64,000 nucleotides of DNA, from NCBI RefSeq assembly GCF_000799075.1, contig NZ_JTLI01000002.1, forward strand, positions 58,724-122,723, read 5' to 3'. Shown here piece by piece: positions 45,785 to 55,025 of this stretch. A program made the translations under genes and the position numbers. Source of the stretch: Cetobacterium sp. ZOR0034. Its GTDB lineage: Bacteria > Fusobacteriota > Fusobacteriia > Fusobacteriales > Fusobacteriaceae. The first letter of the stretch is position 1, and every line of letters begins with the position of its first letter. The notes under the pieces were generated by a model that had not been told where the DNA came from, searched no databases, and saw only the letters and a program-made list of their open reading frames with translations.

Positions 45785-46855
45785 CTATTTAACTGCCTTT
45801 AATAGATTAAGAGTTGTTTCTTCATCTAAAGTTGTACTTATTTTTAATCTATTATCCTGTGCTAATCCTTTCAACTCAACTTTCCCTATCTCTTTATCTT
45901 TGATCTTAATATCTAGATAACTATAAATAAACTGCTTCGAAGAGATATTTACATCAATAAGATTTTCTTTTGGTAAACTCTCCAATCTCTTATCATCTTT
46001 AGGAACATTTATATTTACTTTTGAAGCAACACCATCTATAAAACTATTTCTGAAGAAATAGTTTAAGAAAAATAAAAATGATCTTAACTCTGCATCTCTT
46101 GAACTTCTTAAGTATAACTTATTTTTTTCAACAACTCTGTCACCTGATAAATTATCGTCTTCAATTCCATTAAAACTCTTTATAATATCATTTTTTCCAC
46201 CAATATTAGCAGTTAATATTACTTCGTTTTTTAAATTTACATCTCCTGTTAAAACAAGTTCATCAAATCCTCCTAAAGGATTTTTTCCAAGATTTAAAAT
46301 TAACATTCCTAAGTTATTGTTATTTTCTCTATCCAATATCTTTATTATATTTTGATTAAAATATCTTTCACTTTTTAATGCTTTCTCTATATCCTTTTCT
46401 CTTGTTGCAACTAAGAAATTTCCCTTTTCTATTTTTAAATAAAGTCTCTCTCCATTGAAATATTTCTTTTTATACTCCTCTTTTAATAGATACATATCAT
46501 CTGCTTTATCAAAATATGTTTCTACTCTAAATTTCATCAAAGGATAAAGATATCCAAAGTCAACTATTCCAACAGCCGTTTTTTTATCAGATATAAAACT
46601 ACTATCCGACAATATGTAAAGTCCTTTTATATATTTTAATCCCTCTTTCATACTATCGTCAACATTAAAATCAGCTTTATTTAAAAGTTCTATTAGATTT
46701 TCAAAATCTTTATGGTTTATATCCTCATTTACATAAGCTAAGTTTATTCTATCGCTTAAATAAACCCTTGGATTTTCTTTTGTAGCATAAAAAATTCCTG
46801 CTAAAATAGATAATCCACAAAAGATACTCAGTGTTACTTTTAAAGTTCTATTCAT
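45785..46855 (-). CDS. Unknown membrane-anchored extracytoplasmic protein
   Basis: A 356-residue protein I do not recognise. Residues 5-25 ('LKVTLSIFCGLSILAGIFYA') form one membrane anchor or uncleaved signal; the rest is polar, with alternating beta-like and helical stretches, no Cys outside the anchor, and repeated 'LKG/LKIEKGNFLVATREKDIEKAL'-like strands. The spread of short strands ('VILTANIGGKNDI', 'IDVNISSKQFIYSYLDIKI', 'IGKVELKGLAQDNRLKIST') suggests a periplasmic beta-rich domain, in the style of lipid-binding or AsmA-like proteins, but this is weak. Between a nitrilase-type gene and cysS in one operon. Confidence 0.65.
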   Translation of the reverse strand: MNRTLKVTLSIFCGLSILAGIFYATKENPRVYLSDRINLAYVNEDINHKDFENLIELLNKADFNVDDSMKEGLKYIKGLYILSDSSFISDKKTAVGIVDFGYLYPLMKFRVETYFDKADDMYLLKEEYKKKYFNGERLYLKIEKGNFLVATREKDIEKALKSERYFNQNIIKILDRENNNNLGMLILNLGKNPLGGFDELVLTGDVNLKNEVILTANIGGKNDIIKSFNGIEDDNLSGDRVVEKNKLYLRSSRDAELRSFLFFLNYFFRNSFIDGVASKVNINVPKDDKRLESLPKENLIDVNISSKQFIYSYLDIKIKDKEIGKVELKGLAQDNRLKISTTLDEETTLNLLKAVK

Positions 46856-46876
46856 CGGTACTCCCTTTCAATAAAT

Positions 46877-47701
46877 CTATCTACTTTTTTTAATTCTTTT
46901 TAATTCACTTAGTACTAAATCTATTTTTTCATTTTTACTCGATCCCGATGCAAATCTAACCTTTGCTACTTCTCTTTTATTTATTAAGATATTAGCTCCA
47001 TCCTCATTAAAATACTCTAATCTTTTTATTGTATCACCCGATGGATTTATCGCTAAACTTCCTCCCCAGAAGTTAACTCCATCCTCTACTCCAACTCTAT
47101 TTACCATTAAAGTGAAACACGCGTTACTTACAGATGTTGTTTTACAAATCGATTCCCAAAGATTTCCAATCTCTAGTCCTTTATTTGTAAATCTTGTTGG
47201 ACTGTTTGCTATAACAAAAATGGTATGTGCTCCATCTTGACCTAAAATATACGAACTACTTTGATGGAATATATCTTCGCATATTAACATCCCTACTCTT
47301 CCAAACTTTGTATTAAAAGCTCTTATGCTATCTCCCTCTCTAAAATATCTTCCCTCATCAAAAAGACCATAAGTTGGTAGATAAACCTTTCTGTGTTTAT
47401 GCTTTAGTTCTCCATCTTCTAAGTAAAATGCTGTGTTATAGTGATATAAATCTTCTCCTAATTCAACCGCTCCAAATATTATAGAGATTTTCTTAGATAG
47501 TTCTATTAGTATCTCAGGTATCTTCTCTATAGCTACATCATATACCATTTCTTCTAATAAATACCCTGTTAAAGATAGCTCTGGAAACACCACTAACTCT
47601 GTTCCTTTTTCTATCTCTCTTTCTATCACCTCTACCATTTTACTTAAATTTTTCTCTGTATTCCCCAACATTGGTTTTATTTGAGCCAAAAATACGTTCA
47701 T
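46877..47701 (-). CDS. Carbon-nitrogen hydrolase (nitrilase superfamily amidase)
   Basis: A 274-residue nitrilase-fold enzyme. The Glu-Lys-Cys triad is intact: Glu41 in 'FPELSLTGY', Lys105 in 'HRKVYLPTYGLFDE', Cys141 in 'LICEDIFH'. The sequence resembles the glutaminase domain of glutamine-dependent NAD+ synthetase, but no synthetase domain follows. It could hydrolyse omega-amides or supply ammonia; the substrate cannot be told. It follows ispD by 17 bases. Confidence 0.85.
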   Translation of the reverse strand: MNVFLAQIKPMLGNTEKNLSKMVEVIEREIEKGTELVVFPELSLTGYLLEEMVYDVAIEKIPEILIELSKKISIIFGAVELGEDLYHYNTAFYLEDGELKHKHRKVYLPTYGLFDEGRYFREGDSIRAFNTKFGRVGMLICEDIFHQSSSYILGQDGAHTIFVIANSPTRFTNKGLEIGNLWESICKTTSVSNACFTLMVNRVGVEDGVNFWGGSLAINPSGDTIKRLEYFNEDGANILINKREVAKVRFASGSSKNEKIDLVLSELKRIKKSR

Positions 47702-47718
47702 CTATCTCTCCTTATCAT

Positions 47719-48402
47719 TTAAAGAAATTTTAAATCCTCTACCGTTGTAATTTTTATATTATCGTAATCTCCTATAATAACTTTTATCTCTTTACCTAAT
47801 CTCTCCACTAAAGATGAGTCATCCGTTCCTAAAAAGTTATCGTGTCTAGCTTTGTTATAAGCCTCCTTCAATACTTTACCTCTGAAAATTTGTGGTGTAT
47901 GAACTGCTATATATTGCTCTCTTTTTGGAGTTTCTACAACAACTCCACTTAAATCTACTCTTTTAATAGTATCTTTTAATGGCACTCCCACAACAACTCC
48001 AGATAATTCTATATCCTTATCTAAAATCTCTAAACTTTCAGAAAAATATCTCTCTTTTAAAAATGGTCTAACTCCATCCTGTACAGCTATTATACTATTA
48101 TCTTCACAATATTCCAACGCATTTTCTATAGAATATTGTCTTTCTTTTCCACCTGCTACCACTTTTCTAACTTTTGAAATTTTATATTCTTCACAAGCTT
48201 TACTCACAAATTCTATAGAGTCTTCTCCTGTTACAATTACTATATCTTCTATTAAATCACTTTTTTGAGCTACTTCTAAAGCAATAATAAAAAGTGGTTT
48301 TCCATCTATCTCTAAAAATTGCTTAGGATACCCTAAATTCATTCTCTTTCCTACTCCTGCTGCTGCAAGAATCAAAGTTATTTTAGAGTCACCACAGTAC
48401 AT
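47719..48402 (-). CDS. ispD: 2-C-methyl-D-erythritol 4-phosphate cytidylyltransferase
   Basis: A 227-residue enzyme of the MEP isoprenoid pathway (MEP + CTP). 'ILAAAGVGKRMNLGYPKQFLEIDGKPL' (about 11-37) is the CTP-binding start, 'IVVTG' to 'VAGGKERQYSIENAL' and 'VQDGVRPFL' are further active-site strands, and 'HTPQIFRG' and 'TDDSSLVE' close the site. The ATG at 48402 overlaps the end of mutS2 by 25 bases; its GGAGG ribosome site is inside the Smr domain codons of mutS2. No ispF fusion. Confidence 0.95.
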   Translation of the reverse strand: MYCGDSKITLILAAAGVGKRMNLGYPKQFLEIDGKPLFIIALEVAQKSDLIEDIVIVTGEDSIEFVSKACEEYKISKVRKVVAGGKERQYSIENALEYCEDNSIIAVQDGVRPFLKERYFSESLEILDKDIELSGVVVGVPLKDTIKRVDLSGVVVETPKREQYIAVHTPQIFRGKVLKEAYNKARHDNFLGTDDSSLVERLGKEIKVIIGDYDNIKITTVEDLKFL

Positions 48403-50717
48403 CCTATTCCTCCTTCGTTATGTCCTCCAGCTCTGAAGTTTTTAACGTATCTAGATGTTTTTAAGAACTCCATAATTCCGTTTCTTAAAGCTCCTGTTCC
48501 TTTACCATGAATTACATATATCTCTGTATATCCATTCATTAATGCTCTATCCATATAAGTTTCTAGCTCATAAATTCCTTCGTCTACAAGTTTTCCTCTT
48601 AAATCAACCTCATTTTTTACCTTAGTTTTTGTATGTGCATTTATTGGTCTATACTCTTTTTTCTTTGGTTCAACAACAACTTTAACATCATCCATCGAAA
48701 CCTCTAATTTTAAAATTCCCGCTTGAATATTAAGTGTTTCTTTATTTAAGTTAATCTTGTTAACTATAGCGTATTGATTTAAACTGTTTACAAATACTCT
48801 TTCTCCAACTTTATAATCAATTTTTCTTGCAACCTTTGGTTTTACCTCAACATTCTCACTCTTCTCTTCTTGTAAAGATGTTCTAAGCATATTAAGTTTC
48901 TTTTGAACCTCTTTCATATCCTCTTTCGTCTTATCTTCTTTTTGAATTTTATTAACTAGAGCTGCTGCTTTATTTTGCATATCTCTCATCATAGATTCTG
49001 CTTTTTCATAAGCCTCTTTTAGGATTTGATTCTTCTCTTTTTCTAAAACTCTTAATTTTTCTTCGTATTCCTCTTTATCTTTTTGAGCTTGAGCCTTTAG
49101 TGCGTCAACTTCAATCTGTTTAGCCTCTAACTCTAATGATTTATCCTTGATATTAGAAATCATTTTTTCTACTTTTTTATCCTCATCACTTATATAGCTC
49201 TTCGCCTTTTCTATAATAACTTCAGATACTCCAAGTCTTCTAGCTATTGTTAAAGCATTACTCTCTCCGGGTACTCCTATTAACAGTTTGTATGTTGGCG
49301 ATAACGTCTCTACATTGAATTCCATCGATGCTGTTTCTATATCAATCTCGTTATAACCATAAGCTTTTACTTCACTATAGTGAGTTGTTATCATCGACTT
49401 ACATTTTTTATCTTTTAGATAATCAATTACAGCCATTGCAAAAGCTGATCCTTCCATCGGATCAGTTCCAGAACCTAACTCATCTAATAAAACTAAAGAC
49501 GCTTTTGTTACAGAGTTTAGTATATCTTGAATATTCTTCAAATGAGCCGAGAATGATGATAGTGATTGCTCAATACTTTGCTCATCACCTATATCAGCAT
49601 AAACTCCTCCAAAGAAACCAATACTTGTTTTTTCATCAGCTGGAATTGGTATCCCTGCTAATGTCATAAGAGTTAATAATCCAGCTGTTTTTAAAGCAAC
49701 TGTTTTTCCTCCTGTATTTGGTCCTGTTATTAAAAGAGTATTATACTCTCTTCCTATTTCAAATGTTAAAGGCACAACTATATTTTGATTTATAAATGGA
49801 TGTCTAGCCTTCACTAAAGATACCATCTCTTTATTATTTACCTCTGGAATACTACACTTTTTTTCTACTCCATACTGAGATTTTGCGTTCAGTATATCTA
49901 AGTACATTATTGCAGCTCCAATCTCATTTATAACTGCAGTGTTTAATCTCACTTGATCTGTTAATCTTAAAAGAATTTTTCTAATCTCTTCTCTCTCTCT
50001 AACTTCTAACTCTCTCATTTTATTATTTAACGAGACAATCGATATAGGCTCTATAAAGACAGTTGACCCACTAGATGATCTATCATGTTCAATTCCTTTT
50101 ATAAGCCCCTTAAAATCAGTTTTAACAGGTATTACGCTTCTTCCATCTCTTGTTGTTATAATCTTTTCTTGGATTGCTTTTGCAAAGTTTGGATTTGTAA
50201 ATAAATCTTCAAACTTTCTTTTTATATTTGTTACCATATTCTTTTTTTGGAATCTTAACTCTCTCAATTCGATTGATGCATCATCCTTTATATTTCTCTC
50301 TGGATCAATCGCTTTATTTATAAGATCTTCAAAATTTTTCAAAGTCGGAATAGAAACAAATCTTGCTCTAAGATTTTTATATTTTTCTAAAGTTTCTAAT
50401 CTTCCCTTGAATATTCTGAAAATTCTTAAATTTATATTTAATGACCACAAATCTTCTGGCTCTAAATACATTCCTACTAATTGAGATTTTCTTGTTATAT
50501 TTCTAACGTCTTTCATTCCTGCAGGATCAAAGCCACCATCAAACTTTAAAAAATCCATAAAATCATTAACGATATCCAACTCTTTTCTCAATGAATTTAT
50601 ATCTTTAAACGGTTCTAACTCTAAAATTTTCTCTTGATTTTCTTCAATTGTTACATATTGAGTCAGTTCTTCCCTCAATTTACTGAATTCTAATACTTTA
50701 TAGCTATGAATATTCAT
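48378..50717 (-). CDS. mutS2: Endonuclease MutS2 (ribosome-rescue/recombination-related)
   Basis: A 779-residue protein with a MutS core and ATPase ('LLITGPNTGGKTVALKTAGLL', Walker A; 'LVLLDELGSGTDPMEGSAFA', Walker B), a long coiled coil rich in Glu/Lys (about 500-620), a KOW-like stretch ('GERVFVNSLNQYAIV') and a C-terminal Smr nuclease domain ('VDLRGKLVDEGIYELE', 'YVIHGKGTGALRNGI'). It lacks the mismatch-recognition domain of MutS. The family suppresses recombination and splits collided ribosomes in Bacillus. The ATG at 50717 has AAGGTGAT upstream. First gene of the mutS2-ispD-...-holB run. Confidence 0.95.
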   Translation of the reverse strand: MNIHSYKVLEFSKLREELTQYVTIEENQEKILELEPFKDINSLRKELDIVNDFMDFLKFDGGFDPAGMKDVRNITRKSQLVGMYLEPEDLWSLNINLRIFRIFKGRLETLEKYKNLRARFVSIPTLKNFEDLINKAIDPERNIKDDASIELRELRFQKKNMVTNIKRKFEDLFTNPNFAKAIQEKIITTRDGRSVIPVKTDFKGLIKGIEHDRSSSGSTVFIEPISIVSLNNKMRELEVREREEIRKILLRLTDQVRLNTAVINEIGAAIMYLDILNAKSQYGVEKKCSIPEVNNKEMVSLVKARHPFINQNIVVPLTFEIGREYNTLLITGPNTGGKTVALKTAGLLTLMTLAGIPIPADEKTSIGFFGGVYADIGDEQSIEQSLSSFSAHLKNIQDILNSVTKASLVLLDELGSGTDPMEGSAFAMAVIDYLKDKKCKSMITTHYSEVKAYGYNEIDIETASMEFNVETLSPTYKLLIGVPGESNALTIARRLGVSEVIIEKAKSYISDEDKKVEKMISNIKDKSLELEAKQIEVDALKAQAQKDKEEYEEKLRVLEKEKNQILKEAYEKAESMMRDMQNKAAALVNKIQKEDKTKEDMKEVQKKLNMLRTSLQEEKSENVEVKPKVARKIDYKVGERVFVNSLNQYAIVNKINLNKETLNIQAGILKLEVSMDDVKVVVEPKKKEYRPINAHTKTKVKNEVDLRGKLVDEGIYELETYMDRALMNGYTEIYVIHGKGTGALRNGIMEFLKTSRYVKNFRAGGHNEGGIGCTVVTLK

Positions 50718-50755
50718 TCTACATATCACCTTTTCTATATATATTTTACTCAAAT

Positions 50756-50761
50756 ATTATA
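50756..50761 (-). promoter_or_regulatory. -10 box of the mutS2 operon
   Basis: A perfect minus-strand TATAAT about 39 bases before the mutS2 start codon; the -35 region (TTTATA at 50784-50779) is weak. Confidence 0.5.
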
Positions 50762-50810
50762 GCATATTTAATACTTTTTATAAACTATTCCAAATAATTT
50801 AAAAAATACC

Positions 50811-50839
50811 TTGATATTTTCTTTCGATAATGGTATAAT
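50811..50839 (+). promoter_or_regulatory. rpmB promoter
   Basis: TTGATA (50811-50816), exactly 17 bases, TATAAT (50834-50839): strong promoter, as expected for a ribosomal protein gene. Confidence 0.85.
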
Positions 50840-50876
50840 TATTTGCATGTTTATAACGAAAGAGAGGTGTAATAGA

Positions 50877-51134
50877 ATGCAAAGATGTGAAATTACTGGA
50901 AAAGGAATAACTTTCGGAAATCAAATTTCTCACTCACACAGAGTAACTGGAAGAATTTGGAGACCAAACTTACAAACAACTAAGATCGTTATCAACGGTG
51001 TTACTGTTAAAGTTAAAGTTTGTACTAAAACTTTAAAATCTCTAAAGGCTGCTAACGAAGTTGAAGTTATGCAAATCCTTAAAGCAAATGCTAATACTCT
51101 AAGCGCTAGACTTAGAAAAATATTAAGCAAATAA
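50877..51134 (+). CDS. rpmB: Ribosomal protein bL28
   Basis: An 85-residue large-subunit protein. '[32 protein letters not shown]' at the start is the L28 signature, with '[13 protein letters not shown]' after it. Two Cys (in 'RCEITGKG' and 'KVCTK') do not complete a zinc ribbon, so this is the Cys-poor form. The ATG at 50877 has AGAGAGGTG upstream; preceding in-frame codons cover the promoter. It is a single-gene transcript with a strong terminator. Confidence 0.96.
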   Translation: MQRCEITGKGITFGNQISHSHRVTGRIWRPNLQTTKIVINGVTVKVKVCTKTLKSLKAANEVEVMQILKANANTLSARLRKILSK

Positions 51135-51144
51135 TGCTTATAAA

Positions 51145-51182
51145 AAAAGACAGCTTTAAACAACAAAGCCTGTCTTTTTTTT
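51145..51182 (+). terminator. Terminator of rpmB
   Basis: AAAGACAG-CTTT and AAAG-C-CTGTCTTT form a stem with one bulged base, followed by a run of eight T. Confidence 0.87.
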
Positions 51183-51216
51183 ATTTTTTGGTTCAAATAT
51201 AATTTTATAAGAAATA

Positions 51217-51249
51217 GAAAAAGAGACTGAAGATAAAATCCTCAGTCTC
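51217..51249 (-). terminator. Terminator of rpsF-rpsR
   Basis: On the minus strand GAGACTGA pairs with TCAGTCTC across an 11-base loop, followed by TTTTTCTATTT. Confidence 0.82.
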
Positions 51250-51256
51250 ATTATTT

Positions 51257-51475
51257 TTACTTCTCTACTCTTGTGTATGGAATAAGAGCGATGTTTCTAG
51301 CTCTCTTAACAGCCTTAGCTATCTTTCTTTGTAACTTAGCGTTAGCTCCAGTTACTCTAGAAGGATTGATTCTACCTTTATCAGATACGAATCTCTTTAA
51401 TAAATCAACATTTTTATAATCGATTTCTTCAGCTTTAACTCTTAATTTAGCTCTTCTTCTTCTGAATTCTGCCAT
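51257..51475 (-). CDS. rpsR: Ribosomal protein bS18
   Basis: A 72-residue small-subunit protein. '[51 protein letters not shown]' carries the S18 signature over residues 17-67. It pairs with S6 on the platform of the 30S subunit and follows rpsF by 45 bases. The ssb gene that separates rpsF and rpsR in many bacteria is absent here. Confidence 0.97.
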   Translation of the reverse strand: MAEFRRRRAKLRVKAEEIDYKNVDLLKRFVSDKGRINPSRVTGANAKLQRKIAKAVKRARNIALIPYTRVEK

Positions 51476-51520
51476 TCTAATAACCTCCTTATTTGAGAAT
51501 AAACGTTTTCTTTAGTCTAA

Positions 51521-51805
51521 TTAGTCGTTCTTAACTACCATGTATCTCATAACTTCTTCAGTTATGTTAAGCTTTGACTCAACCTCAGTTAACTTAGTAC
51601 CGTCCATCTCTAAAGTAGTTAGTACGTAGAATCCTGTTTTCTTCTTATCGATTGGATAAGCAAGCTTTCTCTCTCCCCACTTCTCAGATTTAAGAACAGT
51701 TGCTCCAGCTGTAGTTAAAATGTTGTTAACTTTAGCTATTACAGTTTCTCTTCCTTCCTCTAATATAGTTGGATTGATGATGAACATTAATTCATACTTT
51801 TTCAT
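51521..51805 (-). CDS. rpsF: Ribosomal protein bS6
   Basis: A 94-residue protein: 'MKKYELMFIINPTILEEGRETVIAKV' at the start and 'WGERKLAYPIDKKKTGFYVLTTLEMD' (about 43-68) are diagnostic. No C-terminal Glu tail. Strong AGGAGGTAAT ribosome site. The leader upstream (51806-51895) folds into a hairpin described next. Confidence 0.97.
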   Translation of the reverse strand: MKKYELMFIINPTILEEGRETVIAKVNNILTTAGATVLKSEKWGERKLAYPIDKKKTGFYVLTTLEMDGTKLTEVESKLNITEEVMRYMVVKND

Positions 51806-51811
51806 GTTATT

Positions 51812-51895
51812 ACCTCCTCCCTATGGTTTTAGCCCAAAACACGTAATGATTCTGAGCAGGGTATTATTAATAGTATCATAATTTTTAAAGTTTTA
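51812..51895 (-). promoter_or_regulatory. rpsF promoter and leader hairpin
   Basis: Minus-strand TTGTAA and TACTAT at 17-base spacing form a promoter near 51899-51871. The leader then pairs CCCT with AGGG and, inside, GCTCAGAA with TTTTGGGC (three G-U or near pairs), placing the ribosome site next to the stem. Autoregulatory S6:S18-binding leaders are known in many bacteria; the expected CCG signature is not clear here. Confidence 0.45.
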
Positions 51896-51920
51896 CAAGC
51901 TTTTTTTGATACTATTAATA

Positions 51921-52991
51921 TTATCTGTTAGCTCTGATCCAAGGTGGAAGATCTAACTCATCTCTAACTTCTGCTGTTTCCTCTACCTTTGGAGCTTCAG
52001 CTTTTTTTTCTACATTTATAAATGATTCAGTTTTCTCTTGCTCGTCACCAAAACTATTAGCAATAATTGTAACTTGAATCTTATCTCCGTAAGTTTCATC
52101 TGCAGTGATACCAAACATGATATCTTCAGCAGTTTTTCCAGCTGCTTCTTTTACTATATTTGCAATTGCTTGTGCTTCCATAAGTCCTAAGTTTGAAGAA
52201 CCTGCAATGTTTATTAAAACTTTGCTTGCTCCCATAATAGACTTCTCTAAAAGAGGTGATGATAAAGCTTTTTCAGTAGCTTTAGCAACTCTGTTTTCTC
52301 CCTCTCCCTCTCCAAATCCTAATACTGCTACTCCTGAATTTTGCATTGTAGCTTTAATATCTGCAAAGTCTAAGTTTATAAGACCTCTACCAATCATTAG
52401 ATCAGCGATTCCTTTAATCCCTATTTTTAAGATATTGTTTGCTTCTTTAAAAGCATTTTGAAGAGTTATTGTTTTTTCTGGTAATTCAAATAATTTATCA
52501 TTTGGTATGATTACTAATGAATCTACATGCTTTTCAAGATTTGATAATCCTAAGTCAGCATTATTTTTTCTTTTTCTACCTTCGAAAGAGAATGGTCTTG
52601 TAACTATACCGATAGTTAAAACACCCATCTCTTTTGCTATTTTAGCAATAACTGGAGCTGAACCTGTTCCAGTTCCTCCACCCATACCTGCTGTTATAAA
52701 TAACATATCTGTTTCTTCTAATAAGTTTCTTAATTTTTCTACATCCTCTTCTGCTGCTTGCTTTCCTACTTCAGGATCTGCTCCAGCTCCAAGTCCTCTT
52801 GTTAATTTCTCTCCCAATTGAACTCTTATATCTGCTAAAGAGTTATTTAAATCTTGAGCATCAGTATTTGCTGCAATGTATTCTACACCTGTCACTCCAG
52901 CTGCAATCATATCATTTATAGCGTTTCCTCCAGCTCCTCCAGCCCCAATTACTTTTATCTTTACTTCACATTCGTTATTAAACATATTCAT
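51921..52991 (-). CDS. ftsZ: Cell division protein FtsZ
   Basis: A 356-residue tubulin-like GTPase that forms the division ring. 'VIGAGGAGGNAINDMI', the tubulin signature 'FITAGMGGGTGTGSAPVIA' (about 100-118), T7 loop 'NLDFADIKATM' and the C-terminal conserved peptide 'LDLPPWIRANR' that binds FtsA. The Glu/Lys-rich linker before that tail is short (about 30 residues). Start is ATG behind AAGGAG (a second ATG two codons later is possible). Last gene of the division cluster. Confidence 0.98.
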   Translation of the reverse strand: MNMFNNECEVKIKVIGAGGAGGNAINDMIAAGVTGVEYIAANTDAQDLNNSLADIRVQLGEKLTRGLGAGADPEVGKQAAEEDVEKLRNLLEETDMLFITAGMGGGTGTGSAPVIAKIAKEMGVLTIGIVTRPFSFEGRKRKNNADLGLSNLEKHVDSLVIIPNDKLFELPEKTITLQNAFKEANNILKIGIKGIADLMIGRGLINLDFADIKATMQNSGVAVLGFGEGEGENRVAKATEKALSSPLLEKSIMGASKVLINIAGSSNLGLMEAQAIANIVKEAAGKTAEDIMFGITADETYGDKIQVTIIANSFGDEQEKTESFINVEKKAEAPKVEETAEVRDELDLPPWIRANR

Positions 52992-53002
52992 ACAGCTCCT
53001 TA

Positions 53003-54310
53003 TTATATAAAGTTAGAAATCCATTTTTTTATTTTGTTTAAAGCACCATCTGTAACTACTTCTTCCTCATACTCCTCTTCAAAGTCCTCTTGTCTAAAGA
53101 CTGTCTCATTTATAGGAAGCTCCACAAAAGTTTCCTCTTGTTTTTCCTCTGTTACAACTTCTTTTTCTAAGGTTTCACCTATTATTTCATTTCTCTTTTT
53201 GAATTCTGTTTCTAGTTTTGTCAATAAAATACCTATTACTGTAGACATTGAAGGGTTTACATTTTCAAGTCCTCTTAGTGGGAAAGGATTAACTTTTCTA
53301 ACTGCACACTCCATTTTGCTTCCAACCTTACTGAAAATCTCATCTATAGAGACAGCTCCACCAGTAAATGCCAGCCCTTTTCCTAAGTATCCATTAAATC
53401 CTGATTCTTCAATAGTTTTTGAGATAAAGTTTATTAGATCTCCTGTTCTTGCATCTATTATCTCTTTTATCTCATCCAATTTATATTCACCATTATAAGT
53501 TCTTATTAAACCATCAAATGATTGCTTACCTCTCAATCTCTCTAAAATCTCTTTTGCCTCTTTTTTAGGTATTTTTAGAAGATAACTCAAATCATTTACA
53601 AAGTGCATTCCACCTATTGATAAAGATTTTGTATAAATAATCTTATCATTCTTATAGATAGCTATATCTGTAACTCCTTCTCCTATATCGATTAAAGCTA
53701 CTCCCATCTGTCTATCCTCTTGTTCTAATGTTGATTTTGCAGATGCTGAAGCATTTAAGAATATATCTTCAATCTCTAAGCCTGCTTTATTAACAACTTC
53801 TACTAGTGGATCTAAAGCTTCCTTTTTTATTGTTATTAGATGAACATCTCCTTGAATACTTTTACCAACTTGCCCTATTGGATTTTTTAATATCCCAGAA
53901 CTATTTACTCTAACATTATAAGCTTCTTGTTCTATAATGATTTCGTCATCTTTCAGTATATTTTCCTTCACTAACTCCACTAAATTATTCATATCTTGAG
54001 CTGTAATCTCTTTTTCTTCAAACTCAATACATCCATGATCTGTTTTAGATAGGATTCTATCACTACTAATTCCTAAAGAAACAGCTTCAAAATCTCTTCC
54101 GTTTCTTTCCTTTAGCTCTTTCAACCCTTTAGCTATACTTGTAACTAACAATTCTGGGTCTTCAACCACAGATCTTTTTATTCCCTCGCTAGGTACTTCT
54201 AAATAATCTAATACTCTTAACTTTAATCCTTCTGTACTAAGTTCTCCTAAAATAAACTTTATCTTTCCATTTCCAATATCTAAAGCTAATTTTGTAATAT
54301 TATCTTGCAC
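53003..54310 (-). CDS. ftsA: Cell division protein FtsA
   Basis: A 435-residue actin-like membrane tether of FtsZ. 'KLALDIGNGKIKFILGE' (phosphate 1), 'VALIDIGEGVTDIAIYKN' (phosphate 2), 'GLAFTGGAVSIDEI', a Glu-rich linker (about 365-420) and a C-terminal amphipathic helix 'LNKIKKWISNFI' for membrane binding. The start is GTG with GGAGGGGAAAG upstream, overlapping the ftsQ end by 11 bases. The long acidic linker is more extended than in E. coli. Confidence 0.95.
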   Translation of the reverse strand: MQDNITKLALDIGNGKIKFILGELSTEGLKLRVLDYLEVPSEGIKRSVVEDPELLVTSIAKGLKELKERNGRDFEAVSLGISSDRILSKTDHGCIEFEEKEITAQDMNNLVELVKENILKDDEIIIEQEAYNVRVNSSGILKNPIGQVGKSIQGDVHLITIKKEALDPLVEVVNKAGLEIEDIFLNASASAKSTLEQEDRQMGVALIDIGEGVTDIAIYKNDKIIYTKSLSIGGMHFVNDLSYLLKIPKKEAKEILERLRGKQSFDGLIRTYNGEYKLDEIKEIIDARTGDLINFISKTIEESGFNGYLGKGLAFTGGAVSIDEIFSKVGSKMECAVRKVNPFPLRGLENVNPSMSTVIGILLTKLETEFKKRNEIIGETLEKEVVTEEKQEETFVELPINETVFRQEDFEEEYEEEVVTDGALNKIKKWISNFI

Positions 54311-54992
54311 CTTTCCCCTCCTTCTCTTTTACTACTATATCCTTAAATCTTATATCTATATAATCAATCTCTCTCGTTTTAACTATACTTTTATACAGAC
54401 TCATCATTATTTCATACTTATTTTTAGAAACTTCTGTTCCTGTTTTTATTTTGGTTCCATCTCTTAAAATCACATACATTAAATTTTTATTTTCAACATA
54501 AATCTGAGAAACCTCGTCTTTCAAATCCAATTGCTTTAATTTCTGCATAATTTGTAAAAGGCTATTCTTTTCAGAACTCTCCTTAATCATAAGAATCGGC
54601 ATACTTTTTTTAGGATACTCCTCTAGTCTTCCAAAAATTGTTCCATCTTCATCCATTGTATATATCTTAGATTTGTGCTGAATATAATAACTACTCTCTT
54701 TTTCAGTAATATCAATTGTTATTTCATTTAGATTTTGCTTCGATATACTTACTTTTTTAATTCTAACATCTTTCAGTAATTTTTTCTCTAAACCATCTAA
54801 ATTTAAATCGTTGATATTTTTTCCTAAAATTTCATTCTTTATTTTTTCTAAATCTGATTCTAAACTTCTTGAAACCTCACTAATTTGAACTTTTGAAATA
54901 TTAAAAAATTCTCTATTTTTGAAATCTTTTTCTATTTGAATTATAATGAAAGTTAGTGCCAATATTATAGCAATTTTAAGTATTTTTTTCAA
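54300..54992 (-). CDS. ftsQ: Cell division protein FtsQ/DivIB
   Basis: A 230-residue bitopic protein. One membrane helix (about 5-21), then a POTRA domain ('FFNISKVQISEVSRSLESDLEKIKNEILGKNINDLNLDGLEKKL' region, about 28-72) and the FtsQ domain ('IDITEKESSYYIQHKSKIYTMDEDGTIF', about 88-115, 'YIDIRFKDIVVKEK' at the end). The sequence is divergent, as usual for FtsQ; position between ddl and ftsA confirms it. Confidence 0.9.
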   Translation of the reverse strand: MKKILKIAIILALTFIIIQIEKDFKNREFFNISKVQISEVSRSLESDLEKIKNEILGKNINDLNLDGLEKKLLKDVRIKKVSISKQNLNEITIDITEKESSYYIQHKSKIYTMDEDGTIFGRLEEYPKKSMPILMIKESSEKNSLLQIMQKLKQLDLKDEVSQIYVENKNLMYVILRDGTKIKTGTEVSKNKYEIMMSLYKSIVKTREIDYIDIRFKDIVVKEKEGKGAR

Positions 54993-55025
54993 GAATCTCT
55001 CCCTGTTATTTCTTATATTTTATGG

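Noticed and set aside
51476..51520. Hidden ssb gene between rpsF and rpsR
   Set aside because: The gap is only 45 bases and contains just the rpsR ribosome site.
51806..51895. Known S6:S18-binding leader motif before rpsF
   Set aside because: A hairpin is there, but the expected CCG-containing loop and bulge cannot be shown by eye, so it is listed only as a leader hairpin.
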